Shown one piece after another: positions 1-8,143 of a stretch of 64,000 bases of DNA (position 1 is the first letter of the stretch; the number at the start of each line of letters is the position of its first letter). The position numbers and the translations under genes are program-made. Source of the DNA: a bacterium (lineage in GTDB: Bacteria > Bacillota_I > Bacilli_A > RF39 > UBA660); assembly GCA_019423565.1 (NCBI GenBank), contig JAHZBE010000007.1, positions 16,579 through 80,578 on the forward strand, given 5' to 3'. The notes below the pieces were generated by a model, which made no database searches, was not told the DNA's origin, and saw only the letters and a program-made list of their open reading frames with translations.

Positions 1-656
1 TTAATGCTAATATAAAAACAATTGGTATAAATAATAAAAGTGATTATATGGCAACAAATATAGTTGATGAAATTTTTAGTAGTAAATTTAAAATAAAAGA
101 TACTGATTTCGAGGTTAATGCACCTGGCGAAGCATTTATTTATAACAGTTTAGTTGCATATGCTGTAGGAAAAGAACTTAATATAAGTGATGAAAATATT
201 AAAAAGGGTATAGAAACCTTCAAATTACCTAGTAATAGACTTGAAAAAATAGTAAATAAAACTGGTACTATAATAATCAATGATACATATAACTGCAGTT
301 ATGATTCATTAATTAATTCTATAGATATGATTTCTAAATCCAATTATAATAGAAAACTATTAATGATAGGTGACATTTTAGAACTTGGGGATTATTCAGA
401 AGATATACACAGGAAAATAGGTAATTATATATTAAATAAGGATATTGATGGTGTAATACTAGTAGGTAATGAAGTAAAATTTATAAAAGACGAACTTATT
501 AAAAATAACTTTAATAAACATATAAATATATTTAATAATGAAAGCGATTCACATGAATTTCTTAAAAATTACCTAAAAAACGATGATATTATCCTTTTAA
601 AGGGCTCAAATGGTATGAAATTATTTAATACTGCTGAATACTTAAGACAGATTTAA
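1..656 (+). CDS. murF: MurF, UDP-MurNAc-tripeptide-D-Ala-D-Ala ligase (C-terminal part)
   Basis: This is the 3' part of a gene that enters from the left edge; the frame is open from base 3 with no stop before it. MurF adds D-Ala-D-Ala to the UDP-MurNAc tripeptide in the cytoplasm, the last soluble step of peptidoglycan precursor synthesis. The visible part has the end of the central ATPase domain (VNAPGEAFIYNSLVAYAVG, matching the Mur-ligase G-x-H/F-N-x-x-N region) and the C-terminal domain with IIINDTYNCSYDSLINSID and MIGDILELGDYSEDIHRKIG, which correspond to the family's D-x-YN-x-x-P and LGDMLELG-x-x-x-x-x-H signatures. A hairpin terminator overlaps the stop codon. Lying just upstream of oriC is not the usual murF position in Bacillus. 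Another Mur ligase is possible, but the LGDMLELG-type motif favours MurF. Confidence 0.85.
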   Translation, partial: NANIKTIGINNKSDYMATNIVDEIFSSKFKIKDTDFEVNAPGEAFIYNSLVAYAVGKELNISDENIKKGIETFKLPSNRLEKIVNKTGTIIINDTYNCSYDSLINSIDMISKSNYNRKLLMIGDILELGDYSEDIHRKIGNYILNKDIDGVILVGNEVKFIKDELIKNNFNKHINIFNNESDSHEFLKNYLKNDDIILLKGSNGMKLFNTAEYLRQI

Positions 657-670
657 ACATCTGTTTTTTT
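647..670 (+). terminator. Terminator of murF
   Basis: ACAGAT and ATCTGT form a 6-bp stem that overlaps the murF stop codon. A run of seven T follows. It separates murF from the origin region. Confidence 0.75.
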
Positions 671-987
671 AATATTTTGACATTTTTTTACTTTTTAACA
701 GTTTTTTGTGGAAAATTATTTATTTTTTTTTTATAATATATAGTCAAATAAAGTTATCAACATTTTCCACAATAATGTGGAAAAATAATGACTGTTTAAA
801 AAGTACCTGTTAATTGTAAATTTGTGGAAAATGTGGAAAAGTATTGTAATCCCTTATTTTATATAAAGTAATTTCCACATTTTATGTTGATAAGTGTTGT
901 TTACTAATTTTTAGCCTTGAAAATGAATAAAAATGAGTTATAATAAGTTTATAACTTTACTATCTAATCAGGGGGAGGTGATAGTTC
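657..987. other. oriC: Replication origin, part 1 (upstream of dnaA)
   Basis: Gene-free 331 bases dense in DnaA-box-like 9-mers. TTATCAACA lies at 754-762 (+) and 885-893 (-). TTTTCCACA lies at 763-771 (+) and on the minus strand at 707-715, 776-784, 823-831 and 832-840. ATTTCCACA lies at 871-879. Long T and A/T tracts at 720-750 could serve as an unwinding element. Position between murF and dnaA, box density and AT content together identify an origin. No exact TTATCCACA is present, so all boxes carry one change from the classical consensus or are TTTTCCACA variants. The dnaA promoter and RBS occupy the right end. Confidence 0.85.
917..944 (+). promoter_or_regulatory. Promoter of dnaA
   Basis: TTGAAA at 917-922 and TATAAT at 939-944 are separated by 16 bases. 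The start of transcription would fall near 951, after the DnaA-box cluster, which fits DnaA autoregulation. A strong Shine-Dalgarno (GGGGGAGGTGAT) follows. Confidence 0.65.
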
Positions 988-2352
988 ATGAACATTGATA
1001 ATATATGGAATAAATTTCTAAGTATAATGAAGACTAAATTAAATAGTTTATCGTATGATACTTGGTTTAGCACTTCAAAACTTGTTGAATTAAATGAAGA
1101 ACACGCTGTAATCATTGTTCCAACTATCGCTCATAAAAAACATTTATCTGAATCTTACATTGATATAATCAGTGATATTTTCAACAGTATAACAGGAACT
1201 AACTTTAATTTTGAATTTGTACTTGAAAATGAATACAATAATAAAAAGATTACTGTAAAAAAAGAGGAAGAAGAAGAACTTGGTGTACCTTATAATAGTT
1301 CAGAAAAGGCAAATTTAAATCCTGATTATGTTTTTGAAAATTTTATAGTAGGTGAGAGTAATAGATTTGCACAGGCAACAGCGCTTGCTGTAGCTGAAAA
1401 TCCAGGTAAAATGTATAATCCTTTGTTTATATATGGTAATAGTGGTCTTGGTAAGACACATTTAATGCAGGCAATTGGTAATTATATTGTAAAAAATACA
1501 AATAAAAGGGTATTATATGTTACTAGTGATCAATTTATTAATGATTTTTTAGGATTAAATAAGAAAGATAAAGACGGAACTAATTTTGATTATGTAGATT
1601 TATTTAAAGATAAATACAGGAATATTGATGTACTTATAATTGATGATATACAATTTTTAGGAAATGCTCCTAAAACACAAAATGAGTTTTTCCATACATT
1701 CAATACATTATATGATGATAAAAAGCAAATTATTATATCATCAGATAGTTCTCCAGATGATTTAAAACATTTAGAGGATAGACTAAGAACAAGATTTAAC
1801 TGGGGATTAAAAGTAAATATTTTTCCACCGGATAATGATTTAAGAAAAGAAATTTTAAGAAAAAAAATTGATAATATGGACTTTACTATGAATATAAGTG
1901 AAGATGCAATTGACTATATAGCTAATATGTGTTCATCAGATGTAAGAAGTTTGGAAGGGGCTTTAACAAGAGTTTGTGCTTATTCTACAATATTTTTTCA
2001 AGAAGAAATAACACTTGATTTAACTATTGAAGCATTAAAAGGTACTATAACACCTATGACGAACTTTAAAAATGATATACAAAAAATACAAAGAGTAGTT
2101 GCAGAACACTATAATGTATCGGTTGAAGACCTAAAATCAAAGAAAAGGGTCGCAACTATTGCTTTTCCAAGGCAAATAGCAATTTATTTGTCAAGACAAC
2201 TAACGGATGAATCATTTCCTAAAATTGGTATAGAATTTGGCGGAAGAGATCATTCAACAGTTATGCATTCATGTGATAAGATTGAAAAAGAAAGAAAAGA
2301 GAACAAACAACTAGATAATATTATTAATGAAATTATTTCAAAATTAGAATAA
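988..2352 (+). CDS. dnaA: DnaA, chromosomal replication initiator
   Basis: DnaA binds 9-mer boxes at oriC, oligomerises with ATP and opens the duplex. The 454-residue protein has the usual length for Bacillota. Domain I (about residues 1-85) is followed by a short acidic linker, then an AAA+ domain with Walker A GNSGLGKTH near residue 150 and Walker B LIIDDIQFL near 216. Domain IV has the DNA-binding signature GGRDHSTVMHS near residue 420. The ATG follows GGGGGAGGTGATAGTTC at good spacing. Box clusters lie on both sides of the gene, as in Bacillus, and dnaN follows. I see nothing truncated or unusual in the protein. Confidence 0.99.
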   Translation: MNIDNIWNKFLSIMKTKLNSLSYDTWFSTSKLVELNEEHAVIIVPTIAHKKHLSESYIDIISDIFNSITGTNFNFEFVLENEYNNKKITVKKEEEEELGVPYNSSEKANLNPDYVFENFIVGESNRFAQATALAVAENPGKMYNPLFIYGNSGLGKTHLMQAIGNYIVKNTNKRVLYVTSDQFINDFLGLNKKDKDGTNFDYVDLFKDKYRNIDVLIIDDIQFLGNAPKTQNEFFHTFNTLYDDKKQIIISSDSSPDDLKHLEDRLRTRFNWGLKVNIFPPDNDLRKEILRKKIDNMDFTMNISEDAIDYIANMCSSDVRSLEGALTRVCAYSTIFFQEEITLDLTIEALKGTITPMTNFKNDIQKIQRVVAEHYNVSVEDLKSKKRVATIAFPRQIAIYLSRQLTDESFPKIGIEFGGRDHSTVMHSCDKIEKERKENKQLDNIINEIISKLE

Positions 2353-2527
2353 TACACAGGGAAATAAAAAAATGCACATGTTTTATCAACAGTTATACAC
2401 AGGATAAAAATTCGTAAACCTTTATAAAATAAATAAATATAAAGTTTTCAACTTTTTCAACAGTAATAATAAAAATAACATATTTAAATAATAAATAATA
2501 TGATATAATCAGTTTAGGAGGGTTAAT
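2353..2527. other. oriC: Replication origin, part 2 (dnaA-dnaN spacer)
   Basis: A 175-base spacer with DnaA-box-like sites TTATCAACA at 2383-2391, TTATACACA at 2393-2401 and TTTTTCAACA at 2453-2462. Each is followed by or embedded in A/T-only sequence (2420-2500). In Bacillus the unwinding region lies in this spacer, so it is the likelier melting site; that is by analogy. The dnaN promoter is at its right end. Confidence 0.7.
2501..2509 (+). promoter_or_regulatory. Extended -10 promoter of dnaN
   Basis: TGA followed by TATAAT (2504-2509) gives an extended -10 element. No good -35 is visible. The RBS AGGAGG lies at 2516-2521, so the transcript leader would be very short. Confidence 0.5.
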
Positions 2528-3649
2528 ATGAAATTTAGTATTAAAAAAGAAATATTATTAGAAAATTTAAATAACGTATCAAAAGCAGTATCTACTAAAA
2601 ATGTAATACCTGTACTTGGAGGAATTAAATTTAATTTAACAAATGAAGGATTATTTTTAACAGCTACTAATAATGATATAGATATAGAATGTTTTATTGA
2701 TAAGAAATATATAGATAATATAGTTTCCACAGGAACAATTATTATTCAAGGTAAATATTTACTTGAAATAATTAGAAAATTACCTGATGGTCTTATTAAT
2801 ATAGAAATAATAGATGGATTAAAGATATTAATTTATACACAAAATTCTAACTTTAACTTAAATGGTATTGATTCAAGTGAATTTCCAAATATAAGTTTAG
2901 ATATATCAACAAATCCTATTATATTAAGTAAAAAAGTTATTAAAAATATAGTAAATCAAACATTATTTGCAACTTCTATGCAAGAATCAAGACCAATACT
3001 TACAGGTATCAACTTAAAAATAGAAGGAAATAAGATGGAATGCATCGCAACTGATTCTTATAGACTAGCTAAAAAAATAGTTGAATTAGATAGTGCTGTG
3101 GAAAACTTAATTAATATAGTTATACCTGGTAAAAATATTGGGGAACTTGCTAAAATATTGAATGATAATGACGAAAATGTAGAAATTCATATTTTCTCTA
3201 ATAAAATTTTATTTAAGTTTGATAATATTTTATTCCAATCTAGACTTTTAAATGGTACATTCCCAGATACATCTAGATTAATTCCAGATACTTTTGAACT
3301 TGAAATTAAAACAGACTTAGATGAATTATATAGTGTAATCGATAGAGCAGCGCTTTTAACAAGTGAAAAGGAAAAGAATGTAATAAAGTTCGAAACTAAT
3401 GAAAACGAGGCTATAGTAAGCTCAAATACTCCTGAAATAGGACGTGTTGAAGAAAGACTTGCTATAACTAAAAATAATGATAAAGAAATTAAAATTGCAT
3501 TTTCTTCTAAGTTTATGATGGAAGCTTTAAAAACAATAAATAGTAAAGATATTAGAATATTATTAAATTCTGATATAAAACCAATAATTCTTAAAACTGA
3601 TGAAGATGAAAACTTAATTCAATTATTATTACCAATAAAAACATACTAA
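2528..3649 (+). CDS. dnaN: DnaN, DNA polymerase III sliding clamp (beta)
   Basis: The beta clamp encircles DNA and tethers polymerase III and repair enzymes. The 373 residues match the family length and three-domain fold. The N-terminus MKFSIKKEILLENLNNVSKAVSTKNVIPVLGGIKF has the family's start, and TDSYRLA in domain 2 and the C-terminal LLLPI(K)TY (family consensus P-x-R) are recognisable. The final residues read PIKTY rather than P-M-R, a common variation. The RBS is TTAGGAGGGTTAAT. It follows dnaA, the classical order, and is ended by a terminator. Confidence 0.98.
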   Translation: MKFSIKKEILLENLNNVSKAVSTKNVIPVLGGIKFNLTNEGLFLTATNNDIDIECFIDKKYIDNIVSTGTIIIQGKYLLEIIRKLPDGLINIEIIDGLKILIYTQNSNFNLNGIDSSEFPNISLDISTNPIILSKKVIKNIVNQTLFATSMQESRPILTGINLKIEGNKMECIATDSYRLAKKIVELDSAVENLINIVIPGKNIGELAKILNDNDENVEIHIFSNKILFKFDNILFQSRLLNGTFPDTSRLIPDTFELEIKTDLDELYSVIDRAALLTSEKEKNVIKFETNENEAIVSSNTPEIGRVEERLAITKNNDKEIKIAFSSKFMMEALKTINSKDIRILLNSDIKPIILKTDEDENLIQLLLPIKTY

Positions 3650-3674
3650 AAAAGAAAGAAATTTCTTTTTTTTT
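3648..3674 (+). terminator. Terminator of dnaN
   Basis: AAAAAAGAAA, loop GAAA, TTTCTTTTTT gives a 10-bp A/T-rich stem running into a T tract, directly after the dnaN stop. Confidence 0.7.
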
Positions 3675-3760
3675 GTAAAATTCGTTTACATTTTGATAAT
3701 TAATACATTGTATATAGTGATTATTTTTGTTAGAATTAAGGTGTATTATAGGAGGATAAT

Positions 3761-4384
3761 ATGGATAATAGTGAAAATGAAGTTTTAAAATTACAAAAAG
3801 AGAAAAAAGGAAAAAATATTGTAATAATAATATTAGTATTTATAGTTGCGTTATTATTAGGAATTATATTAGGTCAATATATTCCAAATAATAAAAACGA
3901 CAAAAAGACAGAAAATATAGCAAAAGATGAAATAAAGAAAAATAACAATTCAACAACAAAAGAAGATGAAAAACAAAATACAAGTACAAATACTAATACT
4001 AATACTAATAATACTAGTACAAGTACTAGTTCAAGTGATAACTCAAATACTAATACAGTACAAAAATCTGATTCAGATATCGTAAAAGAATTATTTATTC
4101 AAAATTTAAAGAATATATATGGTGATAATTTAGTTGAATATAGAATAGATAATATTAAAATTTATACAGGTTCTGAAAGAGAAGAACTTGCACAAATGTA
4201 TGAAAATAATTCTAATATTGAAATATTTTCTTTAGTAAATTATTCAATAAGATTAAAAGATATTTCTAAAGATGCTGGAAATGGTACAGAATCTGGAGAT
4301 TGGGTTTACGATAAAACTGCGTGCGTAACAATAATGAAAGATGCAAATGGTAATAGATCTATTAATGCAGGAACAGGTTGGTAA
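3761..4384 (+). CDS. Membrane-anchored extracytoplasmic protein, unknown function
   Basis: I do not recognise a family. The 207 residues begin with a short basic cytoplasmic tail. One hydrophobic segment follows (about 20-42, IVIIILVFIVALLLGIILGQYI). Then comes a low-complexity Asn/Thr/Ser linker (about 65-105), encoded by short AAT-ACT type repeats. The C-terminal domain of about 100 residues contains SGDWVYDKTACVTIMKDANG. No lipobox is present, so it is probably an N-terminally anchored protein whose C-terminal domain lies outside the cell. The RBS is AGGAGGATAAT. It has its own terminator and so is monocistronic between dnaN and comK, where Bacillus has the S4-domain yaaA gene. Confidence 0.7.
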   Translation: MDNSENEVLKLQKEKKGKNIVIIILVFIVALLLGIILGQYIPNNKNDKKTENIAKDEIKKNNNSTTKEDEKQNTSTNTNTNTNNTSTSTSSSDNSNTNTVQKSDSDIVKELFIQNLKNIYGDNLVEYRIDNIKIYTGSEREELAQMYENNSNIEIFSLVNYSIRLKDISKDAGNGTESGDWVYDKTACVTIMKDANGNRSINAGTGW

Positions 4385-4403
4385 AATTATATATATAACA
4401 TAG

Positions 4404-4429
4404 AGTATTGAAAATTCAATGCTTTTTTT
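4404..4429 (+). terminator. Terminator after the membrane-anchored protein
   Basis: AGTATTGAA and TTCAATGCT pair over 9 positions with one G-T. A run of seven T follows. Confidence 0.7.
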
Positions 4430-4543
4430 ATTAAATTTTTCTTTATATTCCTTATTTCGACAAGATTTTTAAAAAAAGTTGCTATTAATAGAAGAAATTA
4501 TTTTCGAAAGAGGAAGGAAAATAATAAATTTAGGGGGATTATT

Positions 4544-4996
4544 ATGAAAAATTATGAAATTAATAACAGAACACTAGCAATAGTACCAGTAGGTGAAAAT
4601 CTTACAAATGTATTAGAAGAAGACAATGAATTTATGATAAATATGAATTCTATGAAAATAATTGAAAAAAGTTGTGAATTTTTTGGAAGTTCTTATATGG
4701 GAAGAAGAACAGGAACAAAGGTTTTAACAGGTATTAGTCATAAATCACCAATTATAATTGAGGAAAGTACAAATATGATTTATTTTCCAACTACGTCACC
4801 AAGATTAATTGGGTGTATTTGGATAGCATTAGATAAGATAAAAGAATATAGAGAAGTTAATGGAAAAATATTAGTTTTTTTCAAAAATGGAAGGAAGATT
4901 TTTATAAATATTTCGTATGGATCTTTTGATAATCAATACCTTCGTGCAACTAAACTTGAGTATATATTAAGAAGCAGAAAAAAGTTAGAAAATTAG
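4544..4996 (+). CDS. comK: ComK-family competence transcription factor (short form)
   Basis: ComK activates late competence genes for DNA uptake in Bacilli by binding paired AAAA-N5-TTTT boxes. The central core matches Bacillus ComK closely: MNSMKIIEKSCEFFGSSYMG, RRTGTKVLTGISHKSPIII, YFPTTSPRLIGCIWI, then FFKNGRK and ISYGSFDNQYLRA. At 150 residues it is about 40 shorter than Bacillus ComK (about 190). It ends soon after the core, at SRKKLEN, and has no FMLYPK-type MecA recognition peptide. The start follows AGGGGGATTATT. The AT content here is too high to judge ComK boxes. It lies alone between dnaN and recF. Assignment to the family is strong; a role in competence is inferred. Confidence 0.9.
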   Translation: MKNYEINNRTLAIVPVGENLTNVLEEDNEFMINMNSMKIIEKSCEFFGSSYMGRRTGTKVLTGISHKSPIIIEESTNMIYFPTTSPRLIGCIWIALDKIKEYREVNGKILVFFKNGRKIFINISYGSFDNQYLRATKLEYILRSRKKLEN

Positions 4997-5037
4997 TCTG
5001 TTTTTTTCTAAAAATCCTATAAAAAATACCTTTTTTG

Positions 5038-5046
5038 TGGTATAAT
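5038..5046 (+). promoter_or_regulatory. Extended -10 promoter before recF
   Basis: TGG-TATAAT (TATAAT at 5041-5046) is an extended -10 element. The expected start of transcription is near 5053, about 20 bases before the small leader ORF at 5074. Confidence 0.5.
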
Positions 5047-5073
5047 TAATATGTATGTATAGGAGCATTATTT

Positions 5074-5124
5074 ATGAGTCAAAATGAAGTAAAGGGCATA
5101 AAAATAGGTTTAAAATGTTTTTAA
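5074..5124 (+). CDS. 16-codon leader ORF overlapping recF
   Basis: ATG preceded by AGGAGC at proper spacing encodes MSQNEVKGIKIGLKCF, and its stop TAA (5122-5124) lies inside the start of recF (ATG at 5115). The recF start itself has only a weak upstream AGG, so translation of the leader could deliver ribosomes to recF. Bacillus has the S4-domain gene yaaA here; this short peptide could be a remnant of such a gene, but it is too short to show homology. Confidence 0.4.
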   Translation: MSQNEVKGIKIGLKCF

Positions 5125-6230
5125 AGAAAATTTCTTTAGTAAATTTCAGAAATTATTCACAAATTAGTATAGATTTTGACAAAAAGATAAATATTTTTAT
5201 TGGAAATAATGCTCAAGGTAAAACAAATATCCTAGAAAGTATATATGTTTTATCTATTACAAAATCCCATAGATGTAGTAAAGATTCATTTTTAATTAAA
5301 CAAGGTGAATTATTTACTAAAATAACTGGTGAAATTGTACATGAAAATTCATTAAAAAAGTCTTATGAAGTTTTAATTAATTCAAAAGGTAAAAAAGTAA
5401 GTATTAATGATATTCCACTTAGAAAAATGAGTGAATATTTATCAAATATCAATACTATTATGTTTTGTCCGGATGATCTTGAAATATTAAAAGGTCCACC
5501 ACAGGGTAGAAGATACTTTTTAAATGTTGAAATAGGTCAATTTTATAATAATTATTTGAAGTATATTAATGATTATAATAAAGTTTTAAAAAATAGAAAT
5601 GAGTATCTGAAAACAAGTAATAAAATAGATAAAGTATATTTTGATGTACTTACTAATGAATTAATAAGATTAAATATTGAAATTCTTAATTTTAGAAAGA
5701 ACTATATCGATAAGATAAATTATCATATTAAGAAGATTTATAAAGATTTAACTAAAAAAGAAGATATTTTGGTTAAATATGAATCTTTTGTTGATATGAA
5801 TAGTAAAGATTTATATGGTTTAATAAAAGAAAAATATGATAAAGTATATTATCAAGAATTACAACAAAAGACTACTTTAATTGGAGTACATAGGGATGAT
5901 TTTTCTATATATTTAGATAATGTTAAAATTAATAATTTTGGTTCACAAGGTCAACATAGAATAGCAATTCTTTGTTTTAAATTATCAGAAATAGAAATGA
6001 TGAGGGAAAACAAGTATGTTAAACCAATATTACTTCTTGATGATATTTTTAGTGAATTAGATAAAGAAAAGAAAGAAAATATTATTAAATATATAGATAA
6101 TGATTTACAAGTTTTTATAACATCTACGGATATAAATAATATAGATACAAAATTGATAGAAAAAGCAGACGTTTTTTATGTAGAAAATGCAAAAGTATAT
6201 GAACGAGGTGAAAAAGATGGCAGAGAATAA
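5115..6230 (+). CDS. recF: RecF, DNA replication and repair ATPase
   Basis: RecF is an SMC-like ATPase that acts with RecO and RecR to load RecA on gapped DNA. The 371 residues match the family. The N-terminus MFLKKISLVNFRNYSQ is followed by Walker A GNNAQGKTN near residue 32. The ABC signature region is NNFGSQGQHRIAIL near 278, and Walker B is PILLLDDIFSELD near 300. It overlaps the leader ORF at its 5' end and overlaps gyrB by 14 bases at its 3' end, so recF-gyrB are translationally coupled. recR is encoded about 8 kb downstream. Confidence 0.97.
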   Translation: MFLKKISLVNFRNYSQISIDFDKKINIFIGNNAQGKTNILESIYVLSITKSHRCSKDSFLIKQGELFTKITGEIVHENSLKKSYEVLINSKGKKVSINDIPLRKMSEYLSNINTIMFCPDDLEILKGPPQGRRYFLNVEIGQFYNNYLKYINDYNKVLKNRNEYLKTSNKIDKVYFDVLTNELIRLNIEILNFRKNYIDKINYHIKKIYKDLTKKEDILVKYESFVDMNSKDLYGLIKEKYDKVYYQELQQKTTLIGVHRDDFSIYLDNVKINNFGSQGQHRIAILCFKLSEIEMMRENKYVKPILLLDDIFSELDKEKKENIIKYIDNDLQVFITSTDINNIDTKLIEKADVFYVENAKVYERGEKDGRE

Positions 6231-8133
6231 TTATGATGCTTCAGCGATACAAGTACTTGAAGGACTAGAAGCAGTAAGAAAAAGACCAGGTATGTATATT
6301 GGAACAACAGATGTTAAAGGATTACATCATTTAGTTTGGGAAATAGTAGATAACTCAATAGATGAGGCTTTAGCAGGTTTTTGTAATCATATTGAAATAA
6401 CAATAAATAAAGATAATTCAGTAACAGTTGTTGATAATGGTAGAGGTATACCAGTTGGTATTCATCCAAAAACAGGAATATCCACAGTAGAAACTGTTTA
6501 TACAGTACTTCATGCAGGTGGAAAATTTGGTGGAGGAGGATACAAGGTATCTGGTGGACTTCATGGTGTTGGAGCATCTGTTGTAAACGCTTTATCAAGC
6601 TGGGTTATAGTAACAGTTTATAAAGAAGAAAAAGTATATGAGGTAAAGTTTGCTAATGGTGGAAAAACAGTACAACCATTAACTGTAATTGGTGCTTGTG
6701 AAGAAGATAAATCAGGAACAACAGTTACATTTAAGCCAGATGCAGATATATTTGATACTGATATATATGATTATGAAACTTTAAAAGTTAGAACAAGAGA
6801 ACTTGCATTCTTAAATAAAGGTTTAAGATTAACATTAACTGACAAAAGATCAGGAGAAGAAAAACAAGAAACTTTCCATTATGAAGGTGGTATTAGTGAA
6901 TATGTTAAGTTCTTAAATAAGAATAAAACACCAATTCATGAAGAAATAATTCATTTACAAGGCGAAGAAGCAGGAATTATGTTTGAAGTTGCTATGCAAT
7001 ATAATTCAGGATATACAGACAATATTTATTCATTTGTAAATAATATAAATACACATGATGGTGGTACACATGAAGAAGGTGTTAGAAGAGCCTTAACTAG
7101 AATTATTAATAATTATGCTAGAAAAAATAACTTCTTAAAGGATAAAGATGCAGCTTTAACAGGTGATGATGTTAAAGAAGGATTAACAATGATAATATCT
7201 TGTAAACATCCAAATCCACAATTTGAAGGTCAAACAAAAGGTAGACTTGGTAATTCAGAAGTTAGAAAAATAGCAGATAATGTTTTTGCAGAAGGTTTCG
7301 AAAGATTTTTAATGGAAAATCCAGAAGAAGCAAAGATAATTGTTGATAAAACAATGACTGCTGCAAGAGCTAGAGTAGCTGCTAAAAAAGCAAGGGAATT
7401 AACTCGTAGAAAAAGTGATTTAGATGTAGTTAATTTCGGTGGAAAACTTGTTGATTGTAAAGAAAAAGATCCATCTGTTTGTGAAATCTTCCTAGTAGAG
7501 GGGGATTCTGCTGGAGGATCTGCCATTAAAGGTAGAAATTCAATGACACAAGCAATACTTCCACTTAGAGGTAAAATATTAAATGTTGAAAAAGCAAGAT
7601 TAGATAGAGCTTTATCAAATGAAGAAATTAGAACAATAATAACTGCATTTGGTACTGGTATTGGTGAAGAATTTGATTTAAGTAAATTAAGATACCATAA
7701 AATAATAATAATGACTGATGCCGATGTTGATGGATCACATATCAGAGTATTATTATTAACATTATTCTATCGTTTCTTTAGACCAATTGTAGAGGCAGGA
7801 CATGTATATGCTGCTCAACCTCCATTATTTTGTATTAAACATGGCAAAACAATTAAATATGTTCTAGATCCTGAAGAAAGAGATGCATATTTAGCAACAT
7901 TAAATCCTAATACAAAGTACGAAATTACACGTATGAAAGGTTTAGGAGAAATGGATGCAGAAGAATTAAATGAAACAACAATGGATATAAATCACAGAAT
8001 ACTTAGAAAAATAACAGTTGACGATACAATAGAAGCAGATGCTGCATTTTCTAAATTAATGGGTGAAGAAGTAGAGCCTAGAAGACAATTTATAGAAAAT
8101 AATGCAACATATACGCAGAATTTGGATATATAG
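6217..8133 (+). CDS. gyrB: GyrB, DNA gyrase subunit B
   Basis: This is the ATPase subunit of gyrase, which introduces negative supercoils. The GHKL ATPase domain shows EIVDNSIDEALAG, DNGRGIPVGIHPKTG and HAGGKFGGGGYKVSGGLHGVG. The TOPRIM region has EGDSAGGSA and DADVDGSHI, and the C-terminal tail has KGLGEMDAEEL. I chose ATG at 6217 because GAGGTG lies just upstream, the protein then starts MAENNYDASAIQVLEG as in other GyrB, and earlier in-frame ATGs lie deeper in recF without an RBS. The length is 638 residues. It overlaps recF and is followed after 10 bases by gyrA. Confidence 0.98.
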   Translation: MAENNYDASAIQVLEGLEAVRKRPGMYIGTTDVKGLHHLVWEIVDNSIDEALAGFCNHIEITINKDNSVTVVDNGRGIPVGIHPKTGISTVETVYTVLHAGGKFGGGGYKVSGGLHGVGASVVNALSSWVIVTVYKEEKVYEVKFANGGKTVQPLTVIGACEEDKSGTTVTFKPDADIFDTDIYDYETLKVRTRELAFLNKGLRLTLTDKRSGEEKQETFHYEGGISEYVKFLNKNKTPIHEEIIHLQGEEAGIMFEVAMQYNSGYTDNIYSFVNNINTHDGGTHEEGVRRALTRIINNYARKNNFLKDKDAALTGDDVKEGLTMIISCKHPNPQFEGQTKGRLGNSEVRKIADNVFAEGFERFLMENPEEAKIIVDKTMTAARARVAAKKARELTRRKSDLDVVNFGGKLVDCKEKDPSVCEIFLVEGDSAGGSAIKGRNSMTQAILPLRGKILNVEKARLDRALSNEEIRTIITAFGTGIGEEFDLSKLRYHKIIIMTDADVDGSHIRVLLLTLFYRFFRPIVEAGHVYAAQPPLFCIKHGKTIKYVLDPEERDAYLATLNPNTKYEITRMKGLGEMDAEELNETTMDINHRILRKITVDDTIEADAAFSKLMGEEVEPRRQFIENNATYTQNLDI

Positions 8134-8143
8134 GAGGTAAATC

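Noticed and set aside
3985..4035. Short tandem repeats suggestive of a CRISPR or microsatellite
   Set aside because: These are AAT/ACT codon repeats encoding the Asn-Thr linker of a membrane-anchored protein; there are no spacers or constant repeat length.
4441..4543. ComK box or clear promoter upstream of comK
   Set aside because: AAAA and TTTT tracts are everywhere in this AT-rich sequence, and the best -35/-10 pair has a 20-base spacer, so no call was made.
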